Source: an uncultured Roseovarius sp. (GTDB lineage Bacteria > Pseudomonadota > Alphaproteobacteria > Rhodobacterales > Rhodobacteraceae). Taken from it: DNA of 64,000 nucleotides. The translations under genes were made by a program, and so were the position numbers. The stretch is from the NCBI GenBank assembly GCA_947496175.1, contig CANMBU010000003.1, forward strand, positions 372,001-436,000, in the 5' to 3' direction. The notes under the pieces were generated by a model. The model was given only the letters and a program-made list of their open reading frames with translations, had not been told where the DNA came from and made no database searches. How positions within the stretch are numbered: the stretch's first letter is position 1; each line of letters starts with the position of its first letter. Positions 53,644 to 63,829 of the stretch are shown piece after piece.

Positions 53644-54233
53644 GCAAACGCGTGGCGATCCTGTTTTCCGGTGGCGGCTCCAACATGGTGGCGCTGATTG
53701 AAAGCATGGTCGGCGATCACCCCGCAAGACCTGTGGTGGCAGTGTCCAACAATGCACAAGCTGCGGGATTGACCAAGGCGCAGACACTCGGTGTGGCCAC
53801 AGATGTGGTGGACCACCGTCCCTTCAAGGGCGACCGGGATGCCTTTGAGGCCGTACTCAACGAAACGCTGGCTGCACATGCGCCAGACATTATTTGCTTT
53901 GCTGGCTTCATGCGGATCTTCACCGAACGTTTCATTTCCCGCTGGGCAGGGCAGATGATCAACATTCACCCTTCGCTCTTACCGAAATACAAAGGCCTCA
54001 ACACCCATGCGCGCGCTTTGGAGGCCGGAGAGACCGAAGCCGGGTGCAGCGTACATGAGGTGCGTCTGGAGCTAGATGACGGACCGCTGTTGGGGCAGGC
54101 GCGGGTCCCGGTTCTTTCGGGCGACACGCCCGACACGTTGGCGGCGCGTGTGCTGGAGCAAGAGCATAATCTGTACCCTGCCGTATTGAAACGTTTCGCA
54201 GAAGGTGACAAAACACCCGTGCTTTTGCCATGA
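53640..54233 (+). CDS. purN: phosphoribosylglycinamide formyltransferase
   Basis: This 197-residue enzyme transfers formyl from 10-formyl-THF to GAR. Active-site motifs are [26 protein letters not shown] and [21 protein letters not shown] with the catalytic Asn/His, and [17 protein letters not shown] with the Asp. It starts with TTG overlapping the purM stop (TTGA), which fixes the start. Confidence 0.96.
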   Translation: MSKRVAILFSGGGSNMVALIESMVGDHPARPVVAVSNNAQAAGLTKAQTLGVATDVVDHRPFKGDRDAFEAVLNETLAAHAPDIICFAGFMRIFTERFISRWAGQMINIHPSLLPKYKGLNTHARALEAGETEAGCSVHEVRLELDDGPLLGQARVPVLSGDTPDTLAARVLEQEHNLYPAVLKRFAEGDKTPVLLP

Positions 54234-54323
54234 ATTCTGGCGTTTTCATTTTGGCGTGCCTGCCCTATACCGGATTAAGGCACCGGGCCTGATAAAACCA
54301 ACAAGAGACAAGACCCGCTGAAT

Positions 54324-55484
54324 ATGAAGACAATCACCACCACCGATGAGCTGTCCGAATTTTGCAAACGCGCTCAGGATGTGGATTACGTGACAGTCGA
54401 CACTGAATTCCTTCGCGAACGTAGTTATTATTCCAAACTGTGCCTCATCCAACTGGCCTTGCCGGGGCGCAGTGATGACGACGCTGTTCTGGTCGACCCC
54501 ATCGAGGGTGTGTCCATGTCGCTAGAGCCGCTCTATGAACTTTTTCGCGCGCCGAATGTAGTGAAGGTGTTCCACGCGGCCCGTCAGGATCTGGAAATTT
54601 TCCATGTGGATGGCGGGCTGATCCCTGCGCCATTGTTTGACACCCAGGTTGCGGCGATGGTCTGTGGTTTTGGGGAACAGGTGGGCTATGAAACGCTGGT
54701 GAGGCGCATCCCCAAACAATCGCTCGATAAAACCTCGCGCTTCACGGACTGGTCACGGCGTCCGCTTACCAGCGCGCAGAAGAAATACGCCCTCGCGGAC
54801 GTCACACATTTGCGGCAGATCTACGAACACTTGTCGGCCAAACTGTCCGAGACAGGACGCGACAAATGGGTGGCAGAGGAGATGGAGGTTCTGACAAACC
54901 CCGAAACCTATATCACCCGCCCCGAAGATGCCTGGCTGCGCGTGAAAACACGTAACGTCTCTGGACGGTTCTTGGCCATTGTCCGCGAACTGGCACGGTT
55001 TCGCGAAGAATATGCGCAGACGCGCAATGTACCACGCAATCGTGTTTTCAAGGATGATGCGCTGGTTGAGCTTGCGTCAACCAAACCCGGATCACACAAA
55101 GACCTGTCACGCGCGCGGCTGTTGTTGCGCGAAGCGCGTCGAGGAGACATTGCGGATGGTATCCTCAAAGCCGTTGAGACCGGTCTCGCCTGTGCCAATG
55201 ATGACCTGCCCAAACCGGACCGGTCCCGTGATAAGCTTCAGGTCAACCCAGCTTTGGCGGACCTTCTGCGCGTATTGCTCAAGGCCAAGACCGAGGAATA
55301 TGCGGTCGCGTCCAAACTGATCGCCTCTGCCGCTGATCTTGATGCGATATCAGCGGGTGAACGTGATGTACCCGCACTGGGCGGGTGGCGTTATGATGTA
55401 TTTGGAGCGGATGCGCTTCGGCTTTGCAATGGAGAAGTCGCTTTGGGCGCCAAAGGCGGCACAATCCGCACGGTTGATCTTTGA
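54324..55484 (+). CDS. rnd: ribonuclease D
   Basis: This 386-residue 3'-5' exoribonuclease of the DEDD family trims tRNA and stable RNA 3' ends. VTVDTEFLRERSYYSKLC supplies the first DE, KVFHAARQDLEIF the second, and LADVTHLRQIYEHL the last Asp/His. A C-terminal HRDC-like region follows (about residues 205-300). Length matches the family. Confidence 0.94.
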   Translation: MKTITTTDELSEFCKRAQDVDYVTVDTEFLRERSYYSKLCLIQLALPGRSDDDAVLVDPIEGVSMSLEPLYELFRAPNVVKVFHAARQDLEIFHVDGGLIPAPLFDTQVAAMVCGFGEQVGYETLVRRIPKQSLDKTSRFTDWSRRPLTSAQKKYALADVTHLRQIYEHLSAKLSETGRDKWVAEEMEVLTNPETYITRPEDAWLRVKTRNVSGRFLAIVRELARFREEYAQTRNVPRNRVFKDDALVELASTKPGSHKDLSRARLLLREARRGDIADGILKAVETGLACANDDLPKPDRSRDKLQVNPALADLLRVLLKAKTEEYAVASKLIASAADLDAISAGERDVPALGGWRYDVFGADALRLCNGEVALGAKGGTIRTVDL

Positions 55485-55497
55485 ACGTTGTAAGGTC

Positions 55498-56094
55498 CTA
55501 ACGACGCGTCGATAACACGTTGCGTTCGGCTGAGACACGAATTTCACGCACGTCTTCCAAGAGCGCGTTGCCGATAAATGCGCCGGCTTTCACCTCGCGG
55601 GTGCGTTGCGTGCCAACACGCGTTTGAACAGGCTGGACCGCGTTCAACGTATATTCCAGCACGCCATCCACCGGACCATCAAGATTGACCCGCAAAAGAC
55701 GCACGTCGAACGCCCCTTCGCGGTTGGGCAGACCTGTAACACGAACAATCGCACCCGAGGGCGTGCGTTCCACAACGAGGTCGGTCACTTCGTCCACAAG
55801 CGTGCCTTGATACTGCACTTGCGCGTTGCGACGGCGAAAAAGACCGGTGCGCTGAACAGTGGTGACATTGCGCCGGACCAATTGATTCCCGCCTCGTGTG
55901 TCAATCAGCGGGTTGTTCGTCTGACGGTCGTCTGGTGCAATCGTTGTTGGGGTTTGCGCGCGCGTTTCCACAACCGCCGATCTGCTGTTGCCAAACCAGT
56001 TGGACGGGTTGGCCCGCGACTCGCGCCACGCGCTGCAACTGGACAGGACCAGAGTGCCAATCAAGAGAACAGAAACTACGCCGCGCATCATCAC
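55498..56094 (-). CDS. outer-membrane lipoprotein-like protein of unknown function
   Basis: This 198-residue protein has a lipoprotein signal peptide (VVSVLLIGTLVLSSC). The mature part is hydrophilic, without motifs I recognise. It has Arg-rich stretches (RTGLFRRRNAQVQYQG) and beta-type pattern (VTDLVVERTPSGAIVRVTGL). It converges with rnd. Three possible starts (MMMRG) lie in a row; the middle or last is equally likely. The role may be envelope-related. Confidence 0.72.
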   Translation of the reverse strand: MMMRGVVSVLLIGTLVLSSCSAWRESRANPSNWFGNSRSAVVETRAQTPTTIAPDDRQTNNPLIDTRGGNQLVRRNVTTVQRTGLFRRRNAQVQYQGTLVDEVTDLVVERTPSGAIVRVTGLPNREGAFDVRLLRVNLDGPVDGVLEYTLNAVQPVQTRVGTQRTREVKAGAFIGNALLEDVREIRVSAERNVLSTRR

Positions 56095-56262
56095 CGCCTT
56101 TATTCACCTGTTACCCGAGTACCCGATCCTCTGCGGCTTGAAAAGATGCAAGCGCGCGAAGTTTGTCTGCGGTTCGGGCCAGACAATGGAATGAATTCAC
56201 TCTGGACGTCCTTGGACACTGCGCCTACCTGTGGATCAGCATAAACCAAAAGGATCAGGCGC

Positions 56263-56673
56263 GTGGCAAGCGAAGCGTTTGAAGCAATAGTCGAAGATTT
56301 CGAATTTCTCGAAGAATGGGAAGATCGTTATCGCTATGTGATTGAGCAGGGTAAGGCAATGGACCCATTGGAGGACGCACTGAAAGTGACGGCCACCAAG
56401 GTGGATGGCTGCGCCAGTCAGGTATGGTTGCATCCACAGGTCACAGGCGGCACGTTTCGCTTTGATGGCGACAGCGATGCGATGATCGTGCGCGGACTGA
56501 TTGCTGTGCTCAGAGCACTTTATAACGATATGGCTGTGCGCGATGTGCCTCAGGTGGACGCTCATGGCCAGTTGGCGCGGCTGGGCTTGAATGATCATCT
56601 GTCGGCACAGCGCTCAAACGGCTTGCGCGCAATGATCGAGAGGATCAGGGCCGTCGCTTCAGAAGCGGCGTGA
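56263..56673 (+). CDS. sufE: SufE-type cysteine desulfurase accessory protein
   Basis: This 136-residue protein has the SufE layout: FEAIVEDFEFLEEWEDRYRYVIEQGK, the sulfur-accepting Cys in VDGCASQVWL, and LGLNDHLSAQRSNGLRAMIERI near the end. It accepts persulfide sulfur from SufS for Fe-S cluster assembly. It starts with GTG at 56263 after an AAGGATC site. Confidence 0.92.
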   Translation: MASEAFEAIVEDFEFLEEWEDRYRYVIEQGKAMDPLEDALKVTATKVDGCASQVWLHPQVTGGTFRFDGDSDAMIVRGLIAVLRALYNDMAVRDVPQVDAHGQLARLGLNDHLSAQRSNGLRAMIERIRAVASEAA

Positions 56674-56752
56674 ACTCAGGGCGGTGTCATGAACGCTGCG
56701 AACTAGGAGCCAATCCTTGGTGCTCTTTGAGGCGTTTTCAGCAAATCAAAGC

Positions 56753-57388
56753 TTAGGCTTGAGATTTCAGCGCCTTGGCCAGATCTCCGTAGCCAGTGAA
56801 TCGGTACTCATAATCCAGACCCAGTCGATTGGCGCAGTCTTCGGCCTTGGCGCGCAGGGCAGGGTCCTCCACTTGTGCCTGATAGACCAGTTTGGTGTAG
56901 TTGCCAAAAAGCATATCGCGTAGCTCTGGATGCCGATCGAGCCCCATTGGTTTCCATACGAATGCATCGAATTGTTTGACCAGAAAATCCGTTAGGTAAA
57001 AGGCAGTGATTTCGTCACGCTTGGCAAAATCATCATTGCCTTCGAAGAAGGAGTAGCAATGCGGGCCAGCGACCATTTCCACACCAAGTTCTTCACATTT
57101 CTTCTGCAACAGCCCACCTGTGCCGCAATCGGCGTAAACAACAAAGATGCGCTCATAGCGGTTGCGATGTTTTCGAACGGTGTCTTCCACTGCGTCTGTG
57201 ATTTTGTCCGGGTAAAGGTGGTATTTCGCAGGCAGGCACTGGAGAACCATGTGATCCCAGCCATTGGTCTCTTTGAGCGCAAGAATTTCGCGCGCCAAGG
57301 CACCGCAGGCGATGAGCAGAATCTGACCTCTGCTGCTTTCGGAAAAGCCGTATTCGGTTAGCGTTTTGTCGTCAGGCACTTTGGTCAT
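56753..57388 (-). CDS. DUF1638-type protein
   Basis: This is a 211-residue protein with motifs I recall from DUF1638: ILLIACGALAREILAL, LQCLPAKYHLYPDKI, IFVVYADCGTGGLLQKKCEEL, AGPHCYSFFEG and LTDFLVKQFD. The fixed Cys and His residues suggest metal or cofactor binding. In Rhodobacterales and methanogens it often travels with corrinoid methyltransferases, and a corrinoid protein gene lies 1.3 kb downstream here. Function is not established. Confidence 0.8.
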   Translation of the reverse strand: MTKVPDDKTLTEYGFSESSRGQILLIACGALAREILALKETNGWDHMVLQCLPAKYHLYPDKITDAVEDTVRKHRNRYERIFVVYADCGTGGLLQKKCEELGVEMVAGPHCYSFFEGNDDFAKRDEITAFYLTDFLVKQFDAFVWKPMGLDRHPELRDMLFGNYTKLVYQAQVEDPALRAKAEDCANRLGLDYEYRFTGYGDLAKALKSQA

Positions 57389-57562
57389 TCACGTACCTCA
57401 TGCGGATCATAGTTGCCGATGTTGCCAGCTTGCAACTGACACCTTAGGACCGCGCGCTCAGTTACGCCAATTCGGGATTATCGAGCGACTTTAAAGTATT
57501 TCGACGTCAACCTGAGATATCAGCGATAGGCGAAGCGCGTGCAACGATTAGGCGTCGCGCTG

Positions 57563-57592
57563 CGTTTCGCGATTATCTGTGAGCCAGGTTTG
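57563..57592 (+). repeat. dispersed palindromic element, copy 4 (half)
   Basis: CGTTTCGCGATTATCTGTG and CAGGTTT are the left half of the element in copies 1 and 2. Here it overlaps the last codons of the PAP2 gene. Confidence 0.45.
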
Positions 57593-58547
57593 GTTCGAAC
57601 CGCTTCAGTTTGACTGGTTTTGCACCAAATACGCCTCGATATTGTGGGCGTTGTGCAAGCAGAACAACGGCCGCGATAGCGAACAAAGCGCCGGCGAATA
57701 TGTCCACAAAGTAATGCCCGCCAAACACCGGCGTCGATGCAATCATGGTGATCGAATAGAGCGACATCGGCCAAAACATCCACGTGCGGAAAAAGCAAAT
57801 CGCCAGAAGAACACCGGAGGCTGTGTGATATGATGGAAAAGTCACCAAACCAGGCAAACCGACGGGACTGATCAAAACGCTAACCTGAGAGTCGCGCAAC
57901 ATATCGAAATATGGGATATGATACACACCCGGCGGCTCTGGGAAGTTCGTGTAGGCTGACGGATCAAGAATATAGCGGTCCACGGCTGCCATGGCCGGGA
58001 ACAGGGCACCGACCAGAACGCATATAACGGCCGTGTAAAAGAAGACGTCCATATAAAATCGGGTGCGTTGCCAGTCGCCGGAGAAAATCAGGGCTGTCAT
58101 GCCCAGCAGCCCGACCATAGACAGCCACACATAGGCTTGATCCAACAGCGAAATCAACATGGGGCGCCCGTGAACCCATTCAAAATACGCAACCCAGTTG
58201 AACCCTAGGCTTTCGTCCCATCCGGCCAGCAGGTCGTCCTGGAAAGGGACCGGGATCATCATCGTCAGATGGTTGAGCGGAGGGACCACAACGGAGATAC
58301 AGCACATGAACAGCATACCTTCGCAGAAGGCTTGCAGTTTTGGCACCAGCGGAGATCGAATTTTGCCGCGTTGCGACACCTTCAGCAGACAAATCCAGAA
58401 TCCGCCAAACGTGAGCGCCAGCTTTACATAGAGCCCAAGGCCGACAAACGAGAGCGTCGCACGCGTTGCCCAAAAGGCCACGAGATTCACCACCAGGATG
58501 GCCAAAACGCTCAACCAGAGCCATTTACTCGTAATAAGAAGAGGCAT
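57573..58547 (-). CDS. PAP2-family membrane phosphatase/transferase
   Basis: This 324-residue protein has several membrane helices. Late motifs are PSYHTASGVLLAICFFRTW (PSxH type) and FGGHYFVDIFAGALFA (GxHYxxDxxxG). These belong to the PAP2/inositolphosphotransferase group acting on lipid phosphates. It might act on lipid A, phosphatidyl lipids or sphingolipid-like molecules; the substrate is unknown. The C-terminus is encoded partly by a dispersed repeat. Confidence 0.85.
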   Translation of the reverse strand: MPLLITSKWLWLSVLAILVVNLVAFWATRATLSFVGLGLYVKLALTFGGFWICLLKVSQRGKIRSPLVPKLQAFCEGMLFMCCISVVVPPLNHLTMMIPVPFQDDLLAGWDESLGFNWVAYFEWVHGRPMLISLLDQAYVWLSMVGLLGMTALIFSGDWQRTRFYMDVFFYTAVICVLVGALFPAMAAVDRYILDPSAYTNFPEPPGVYHIPYFDMLRDSQVSVLISPVGLPGLVTFPSYHTASGVLLAICFFRTWMFWPMSLYSITMIASTPVFGGHYFVDIFAGALFAIAAVVLLAQRPQYRGVFGAKPVKLKRFEPNLAHR

Positions 58548-58706
58548 TCAGCCGATCCGGACCCATTTCGTGACGAACCTGATTTTTTCAGAAAACTATG
58601 TCGAAAATTGGGGTCGGGCATGGCGAGTTTTTGCGCCTTGCGACTGCAAACAAAGAAGCGAGGCCCAAACAGACCTCGCTTAACTGTAATTGACCAGTGT
58701 AACGGC

Positions 58707-59411
<705 letters not shown>

Positions 59412-59594
59412 TGGCTTTATCCTTGGGGCTCGGGCGCAAGCGTGCGCGCATGTATACTGACTGAGCATTCACCGAAAGTTTCCAAATTCACTGTTCGAAT
59501 TGCGACATAGGTGGCCCTTTCCCCGACTTCTAACGCAGATTTGCCTCGGCTATGTGTGAAAACTTTCGAAGAGATATATGAGTTTATTGCATAT

Positions 59595-59609
59595 GTTCCT
59601 CATTTGTTC
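59595..59609 (+). promoter_or_regulatory. candidate LexA/SOS box (GTTC-N7-GTTC)
   Basis: GTTCCTCATTTGTTC is the exact GTTC-N7-GTTC direct repeat described for LexA in alphaproteobacteria. It lies 13 bases before the start of the radical SAM gene. It could occur by chance. Confidence 0.45.
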
Positions 59610-59621
59610 CAAAATCACACC

Positions 59622-60713
59622 ATGCAGGAAAAATCTCTCTCATACGACCCGACTTTGCGCCGTGCAGGGCGTGGGGCCGTGAGCAATACAGCCGGGCGCT
59701 ATGAAACACATGAAAGACCATATGAAGCGGATGGCTGGAATATGGACGACGAGGTTCGCCCATTGCGTACAGAGGTCAGTGTGGAATGTCCGCGAAAGGC
59801 CATTACCTACAATCGTTCACCTGATTTGCCCTTCGACCGGTCAATCAACCCTTACCGCGGGTGTGAGCATGGGTGCATCTATTGCTTTGCGCGGCCCACG
59901 CATGCCTGGCTAGGTTTGTCAGCCGGTCTGGATTTTGAAACCTGATTGGTGGCGCGTCCCGAGACACCGCGGGTTTTGGCACAGGAGTTACGAAAACAGT
60001 CCTATCAGGTCGCGCCTATCGCCATTGGGACCAACACGGACCCCTATCAACCGATTGAAAAGACGCATGAAATCATGCGTGCCTGCCTTCAGGTTCTGTC
60101 CGATTTCAACCATCCGGTCGCGATCGTCACCAAGGGAAGTTTGATTGAACGCGATATCGACATCCTGTCGGATATGGCCACGCGCGGGCTGGTGAAAGTT
60201 GGCATATCCGTGACAACGCTCGATGCGGAGATGTCGCGGAAATTGGAGCCGCGTGCGCCTGCGCCGAAGCGGCGATTGAGAATGATTTCTCGATTGGCCG
60301 AAGCCGGCATTCCTGTGCGGATTATGACCTCGCCAATCATTCCCGGGCTGACCTGCCACGAGATTGAGCCATTGCTGGCTGCCGGGGCCAAGGCGGGGGC
60401 GACGGCGGCGACATGGGTGATGCTGCGGCTACCCTTGGAGGTGTCTGCGCTCTTTCGCGAATGGCTGGATGCGCATGTGCCGGACCGTGCAAAGCGGGTT
60501 ATGGGCCTGGTGCGCGAGATGCATGGCGGTCAGGATTACGCCGCGGATTGGGGGCGCCGAATGCGCGGGCAGGGGGCCTATGCCGACATCATTGCGCAAA
60601 GGTTCAAGCTGGCCAGCGCCCGTTTGGGCCTGGATCAGGAGATGTCCGCGTTGCGCTGCGATCTGTTTCGACCGCCGCCCAGACCCGGTGATCAGCTTTC
60701 ATTGTTTGAATGA
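59622..60713 (+). pseudogene. PA0069-type radical SAM protein, interrupted by one in-frame TGA
   Basis: Two ORF-track entries (59511-59945 and 59946-60713) are in the same frame and form one gene of about 363 residues. The first ends [10 protein letters not shown] and the second continues LVARPETPRVLAQELRK, which together read as one family sequence. The only break is TGA at 59943-59945, where I expect an Arg codon. A CGA-to-TGA change would explain it. The radical SAM motif CEHGCIYC (residues 81-88) is intact, and GTNTDPYQPIE follows the break. These proteins resemble DNA-repair photolyase-like enzymes (Rv2578c/PA0069). It may be a recent pseudogene, a sequencing error, or a recoding event; selenocysteine is unlikely. 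The start at 59622 fits the family. Confidence 0.82.
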
Positions 60714-60780
60714 GATGGGCGGCATGAGATCGTCGGAAACGGGTGCCACCGCAGGTTTGGTTCACCTCAGCAGGACTTCC

Positions 60781-61800
60781 TTAGGCGCGCCTGCGGCGTC
60801 TGCGCCGGTCTCTCTCAGGGGCGCCTGCGCCCTCTTCGGTGCCGTCCACGGCAGAGGAAAACGGGCCAATCGCGTCGGCAATCGCATCTAGCGTGGGCCG
60901 TTCACCTCGTGGGCGGCTTTCAAGGGCATCCCGCATCAATGCCAGATGCTCGGCTTGGGTGCCGCAACACCCCCCAATGATCGTCGCACCGGCATCGCGG
61001 GCAAGAACCGCATACTCAGCCATCAATTCGGGGGTGCCGTCATAGTGGATGTGACCGTCAACATATTTAGGAATGCCCGCATTGCCTTTCGCGATCACGG
61101 GCCGGTTGCTTCCTTGCGCGGCAAAGCCGAGGACCGTTCGCAAAAGGTCAGACGCGCCGACACCGCAGTTTGCACCATAGGCCAAGGGGGCGTTTGGCAA
61201 TTTATCCACCAGTTTGGCCATATCGGCCGATGTCAGCCCCATCATGGTGCGTCCGGCAGTGTCAAAACTCATCGTGCCGCACCAGGGGATGTCAGCCAGA
61301 GCAAACGCCTCGGCGGCGGCTTTGTATTCCTCAGGCGCTGAGATGGTTTCGAGCCAGAGCACATCTGCGCCGCCCTCTTTCAGCCCATCCGCCTGTTCAT
61401 GGAAAATCTCCACAGCAAGCTCGTGCGTGAGGCTGCCCATGGGGGCCATGATTTCACCGGTGGGGCCAACCGAGCCTGCAACCACAACTTTGCGGTCTTG
61501 ACGATCAACAACCTCACGGCCGATTTCGGCGGAGATACGCGAAAGCTCATGCGCGCGCTTTTCCGCGCTGTGCAGCTTCAGGCGCGCGGCGTTGCCGCCA
61601 AAGGAGTTGGTGAGGAACAGGTCCGATCCCGCATCCACCGCCAGTTTGTAAAGTTTCTCGATCCGGTCGGGGTGCTCAACATTCCACATCTCCGGCGCGT
61701 CGCCCGAGCTGAGCCCCATGTTGAACAGGTTGGTGCCAGTGGCACCATCGGCAAGGATCCAGTCCCGCTCGGTCAGCATCGCGCTCAGGGCGTTGGTCAT
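60781..61800 (-). CDS. bmt: betaine-homocysteine S-methyltransferase family protein
   Basis: This 339-residue protein of the homocysteine methyltransferase family has LADGATGTNLF at the start and FLTNSFGGNAARL. The zinc-binding cysteines are in GANCGVG and IIGGCCGT. It should move a methyl group from betaine, or another donor, to homocysteine, giving methionine. The C-terminal tail is Arg-rich (RDRRRRRRRA), unusual for the family. It lies near the corrinoid protein gene, so it could instead take methyl from a corrinoid partner. The donor cannot be told from sequence alone. Confidence 0.87.
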   Translation of the reverse strand: MTNALSAMLTERDWILADGATGTNLFNMGLSSGDAPEMWNVEHPDRIEKLYKLAVDAGSDLFLTNSFGGNAARLKLHSAEKRAHELSRISAEIGREVVDRQDRKVVVAGSVGPTGEIMAPMGSLTHELAVEIFHEQADGLKEGGADVLWLETISAPEEYKAAAEAFALADIPWCGTMSFDTAGRTMMGLTSADMAKLVDKLPNAPLAYGANCGVGASDLLRTVLGFAAQGSNRPVIAKGNAGIPKYVDGHIHYDGTPELMAEYAVLARDAGATIIGGCCGTQAEHLALMRDALESRPRGERPTLDAIADAIGPFSSAVDGTEEGAGAPERDRRRRRRRA

Positions 61801-61833
61801 AATGTCGCTTCCGTTGTGATGCCATGGGATGTC

Positions 61834-63693
61834 TCACACCCCTCGCGCGCGCGCAAATTCATTATTTTCATGATGATTGTGAGCCAGATTGCGATTGGGG
61901 CGGCGGACGGCGCGCAACAGATCACCCAGACCAATGGCAAGCTGAACCCAGCTTGGGGCCAGCGCATAGCGCGGTGAGCGTTTAGGATTGAAGCTTTTTT
62001 TGAACTGGGACAAGCCGGTGGAGCATCCCGACTTGGCGGCCAACCACGCGATCAAACCCCGCTCTGGCGGCAGTGCGGCCAGACAAAATCGCGGCACACC
62101 AGCCTCATTGGCAGCAGCAATAGCCGCGGTGATCAGCGCATGCATGGTACCATCCGGGACCGGCGCATTGGCCCGCATCAGGTCCAGACACCACTCATCC
62201 GTACTGACGTGAAAGCTGGCAAAGGCCACAACACGGCCCTTGAGACGTGCAAGAAAAACATCTTGATGACTAAGGTATTCGGGACAAAACTGTCCCATTG
62301 TCATACCGCGCGCCCGACCTTGACGCGCCTGCCAATCAGCGTCGACTTGCGCCAGCTCTTTCCACGGCAGGGCCGTCCCGCGCTCGATTGAGAGGCCTGC
62401 CTGTTCTGCCTGACGTAGTTTGCGCCGCAACTGTCGATACGCGCGACCCTCGGTCTGAAACTCTGACGGTTTGAGCACCAGATCATCCGCCACATGCAAC
62501 GCCCGCCATCCAGACTTTGTCGCAACAGCCGTCATGCGGCCATCGGCTTTGTAAACTATGGGAAAAAGCATTTCCCGGTGCGCTTGCTTTTTCAAGGTTG
62601 CAAGCGCCGCTTCGGGGGCTCCGCCAAGAGCTGCGAACAGCAGACACAGACTTTGCCCTGGGCGCAACACGGGCAGGCTGACATGACGCGATGCGATAAC
62701 ACCAGCGTCCGCTTGCCGGCACAGGCCAATTTCGGCGCGGGGCGCTTTCCTGAGGTCGCGTTCGTGCAGGTTGCGTCGGCAAATGTCGGAATGCGCCAAT
62801 GGCGCAAACGGGCGCAGCAGCAGCAAAGCGGCCAGGCTGAAGGGTATTGCATAGTAGATCAGACGAAATGCGACGATGCCGCAAAGTAATTCAGCCTGAG
62901 GAATGCCCGGAAGAGCCGCCAGCAACACAAGCTCAAACGGCCCCACACCGCCGGGCGTGCCGCTCAGCAGGGCCGCGCCAAGCGCCAACATATAGGCAGG
63001 CATAAGCGCAAGAAGCGGCAACGCGGTGTCAGAAGGCATAAGACACCACAGAGCCACCCCTGCACAAAAAGTGTCGATCAGGGTGAGACTGGCAATACCC
63101 CCGAGCATTCGCAGGCTCGGGCCCCGGAGAATGGCGCGTCCAAGTCTGAATGTTGGATAAAGAAAGCAGAGTAACCCAAAGCTACAAAACAAAAATAAGC
63201 AAAACAAACCTTGATGAAATGACAGGACATCTGATGGGAACAAAACCCCTATCAGGCCAAGGCACAGCACCAAACCCAACAGAAAACTCACCGCCACGCC
63301 CGTGGCGATTTTTGTAGCCTGAGCCAGCGACAGGTCGGGCACCAGACGCCATCGCACCAAGGCGCCGCTCAGAACCCCAAGGCCGATGGTTTGACCGATC
63401 GCAATGGCCGCAGCACCGCTGGCGCAGGCCTGACGAGGGCTGCAATCGGTGCGTAAATGCCGGTGCAGGATCAAATCGTAGCGACCCAATGCCCAAAAGC
63501 TCACAGCTGTGGCCAATCCGGCCGATATCCATTGTGCCGATGTCAGGTTCGCCAGAGCAGTCCCAAGGCCCGCAAAGGTGTCTGATGAAATTTGGCCTTG
63601 CAGTATCCAAAGGCACAAAGCGCCGACGGCAAGTGGCATGACATGGCGCAGGAAACTTGTTGCGGGTGCCTTGCCCCCGACCAGTGTGAACAT
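61834..63693 (-). CDS. MprF-like lipid flippase/aminoacyl-transferase
   Basis: This is a 619-residue protein. The N-terminal half (about 1-300) has eight or more membrane helices of the LPG synthase/UPF0104 type (WISAGLATAVSFWALGRYDL, GQTIGLGVLSGALVRWRLV, LLSGTPGGVGPFELVLLAAL). The C-terminal half is a DUF2156-type (GNAT-fold) domain (YRQLRRKLRQAEQAGLSIER, FCPEYLSHQDVFLARLKGRV, VSTDEWCLDLMRANAPVPDG). In MprF such a domain transfers Lys or Ala from aminoacyl-tRNA to phosphatidylglycerol, changing surface charge. The amino acid or acyl group used here is unknown. Confidence 0.84.
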   Translation of the reverse strand: MFTLVGGKAPATSFLRHVMPLAVGALCLWILQGQISSDTFAGLGTALANLTSAQWISAGLATAVSFWALGRYDLILHRHLRTDCSPRQACASGAAAIAIGQTIGLGVLSGALVRWRLVPDLSLAQATKIATGVAVSFLLGLVLCLGLIGVLFPSDVLSFHQGLFCLFLFCSFGLLCFLYPTFRLGRAILRGPSLRMLGGIASLTLIDTFCAGVALWCLMPSDTALPLLALMPAYMLALGAALLSGTPGGVGPFELVLLAALPGIPQAELLCGIVAFRLIYYAIPFSLAALLLLRPFAPLAHSDICRRNLHERDLRKAPRAEIGLCRQADAGVIASRHVSLPVLRPGQSLCLLFAALGGAPEAALATLKKQAHREMLFPIVYKADGRMTAVATKSGWRALHVADDLVLKPSEFQTEGRAYRQLRRKLRQAEQAGLSIERGTALPWKELAQVDADWQARQGRARGMTMGQFCPEYLSHQDVFLARLKGRVVAFASFHVSTDEWCLDLMRANAPVPDGTMHALITAAIAAANEAGVPRFCLAALPPERGLIAWLAAKSGCSTGLSQFKKSFNPKRSPRYALAPSWVQLAIGLGDLLRAVRRPNRNLAHNHHENNEFARARGV

Positions 63694-63776
63694 GCAACCT
63701 CCAGACGGATGAATTTCAACCGTGCCTTGGTGCCATGTTCGGGCTTTCAGCCGCCTTAACGTTTAAAATACGCATG

Positions 63777-63808
63777 AAAAAAGGCGCGTTCTGATCAGAC
63801 GCGCCTTT
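63777..63808 (-). terminator. terminator of the DUF1476 gene
   Basis: AAGGCGCGT / ACGCGCCTT forms a 9-bp stem with a 9-base loop. On the minus strand it is followed by a T run. It lies 22 bases after the stop of the partial DUF1476 gene. Confidence 0.8.
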
Positions 63809-63829
63809 CATCTGCAGGTGGAACGAATG

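Noticed and set aside
59943-59945. selenocysteine codon as an explanation of the in-frame TGA
   Set aside because: The position is expected to be Arg, lies outside the cluster motif, and no SECIS-like stem was noticed directly after it.
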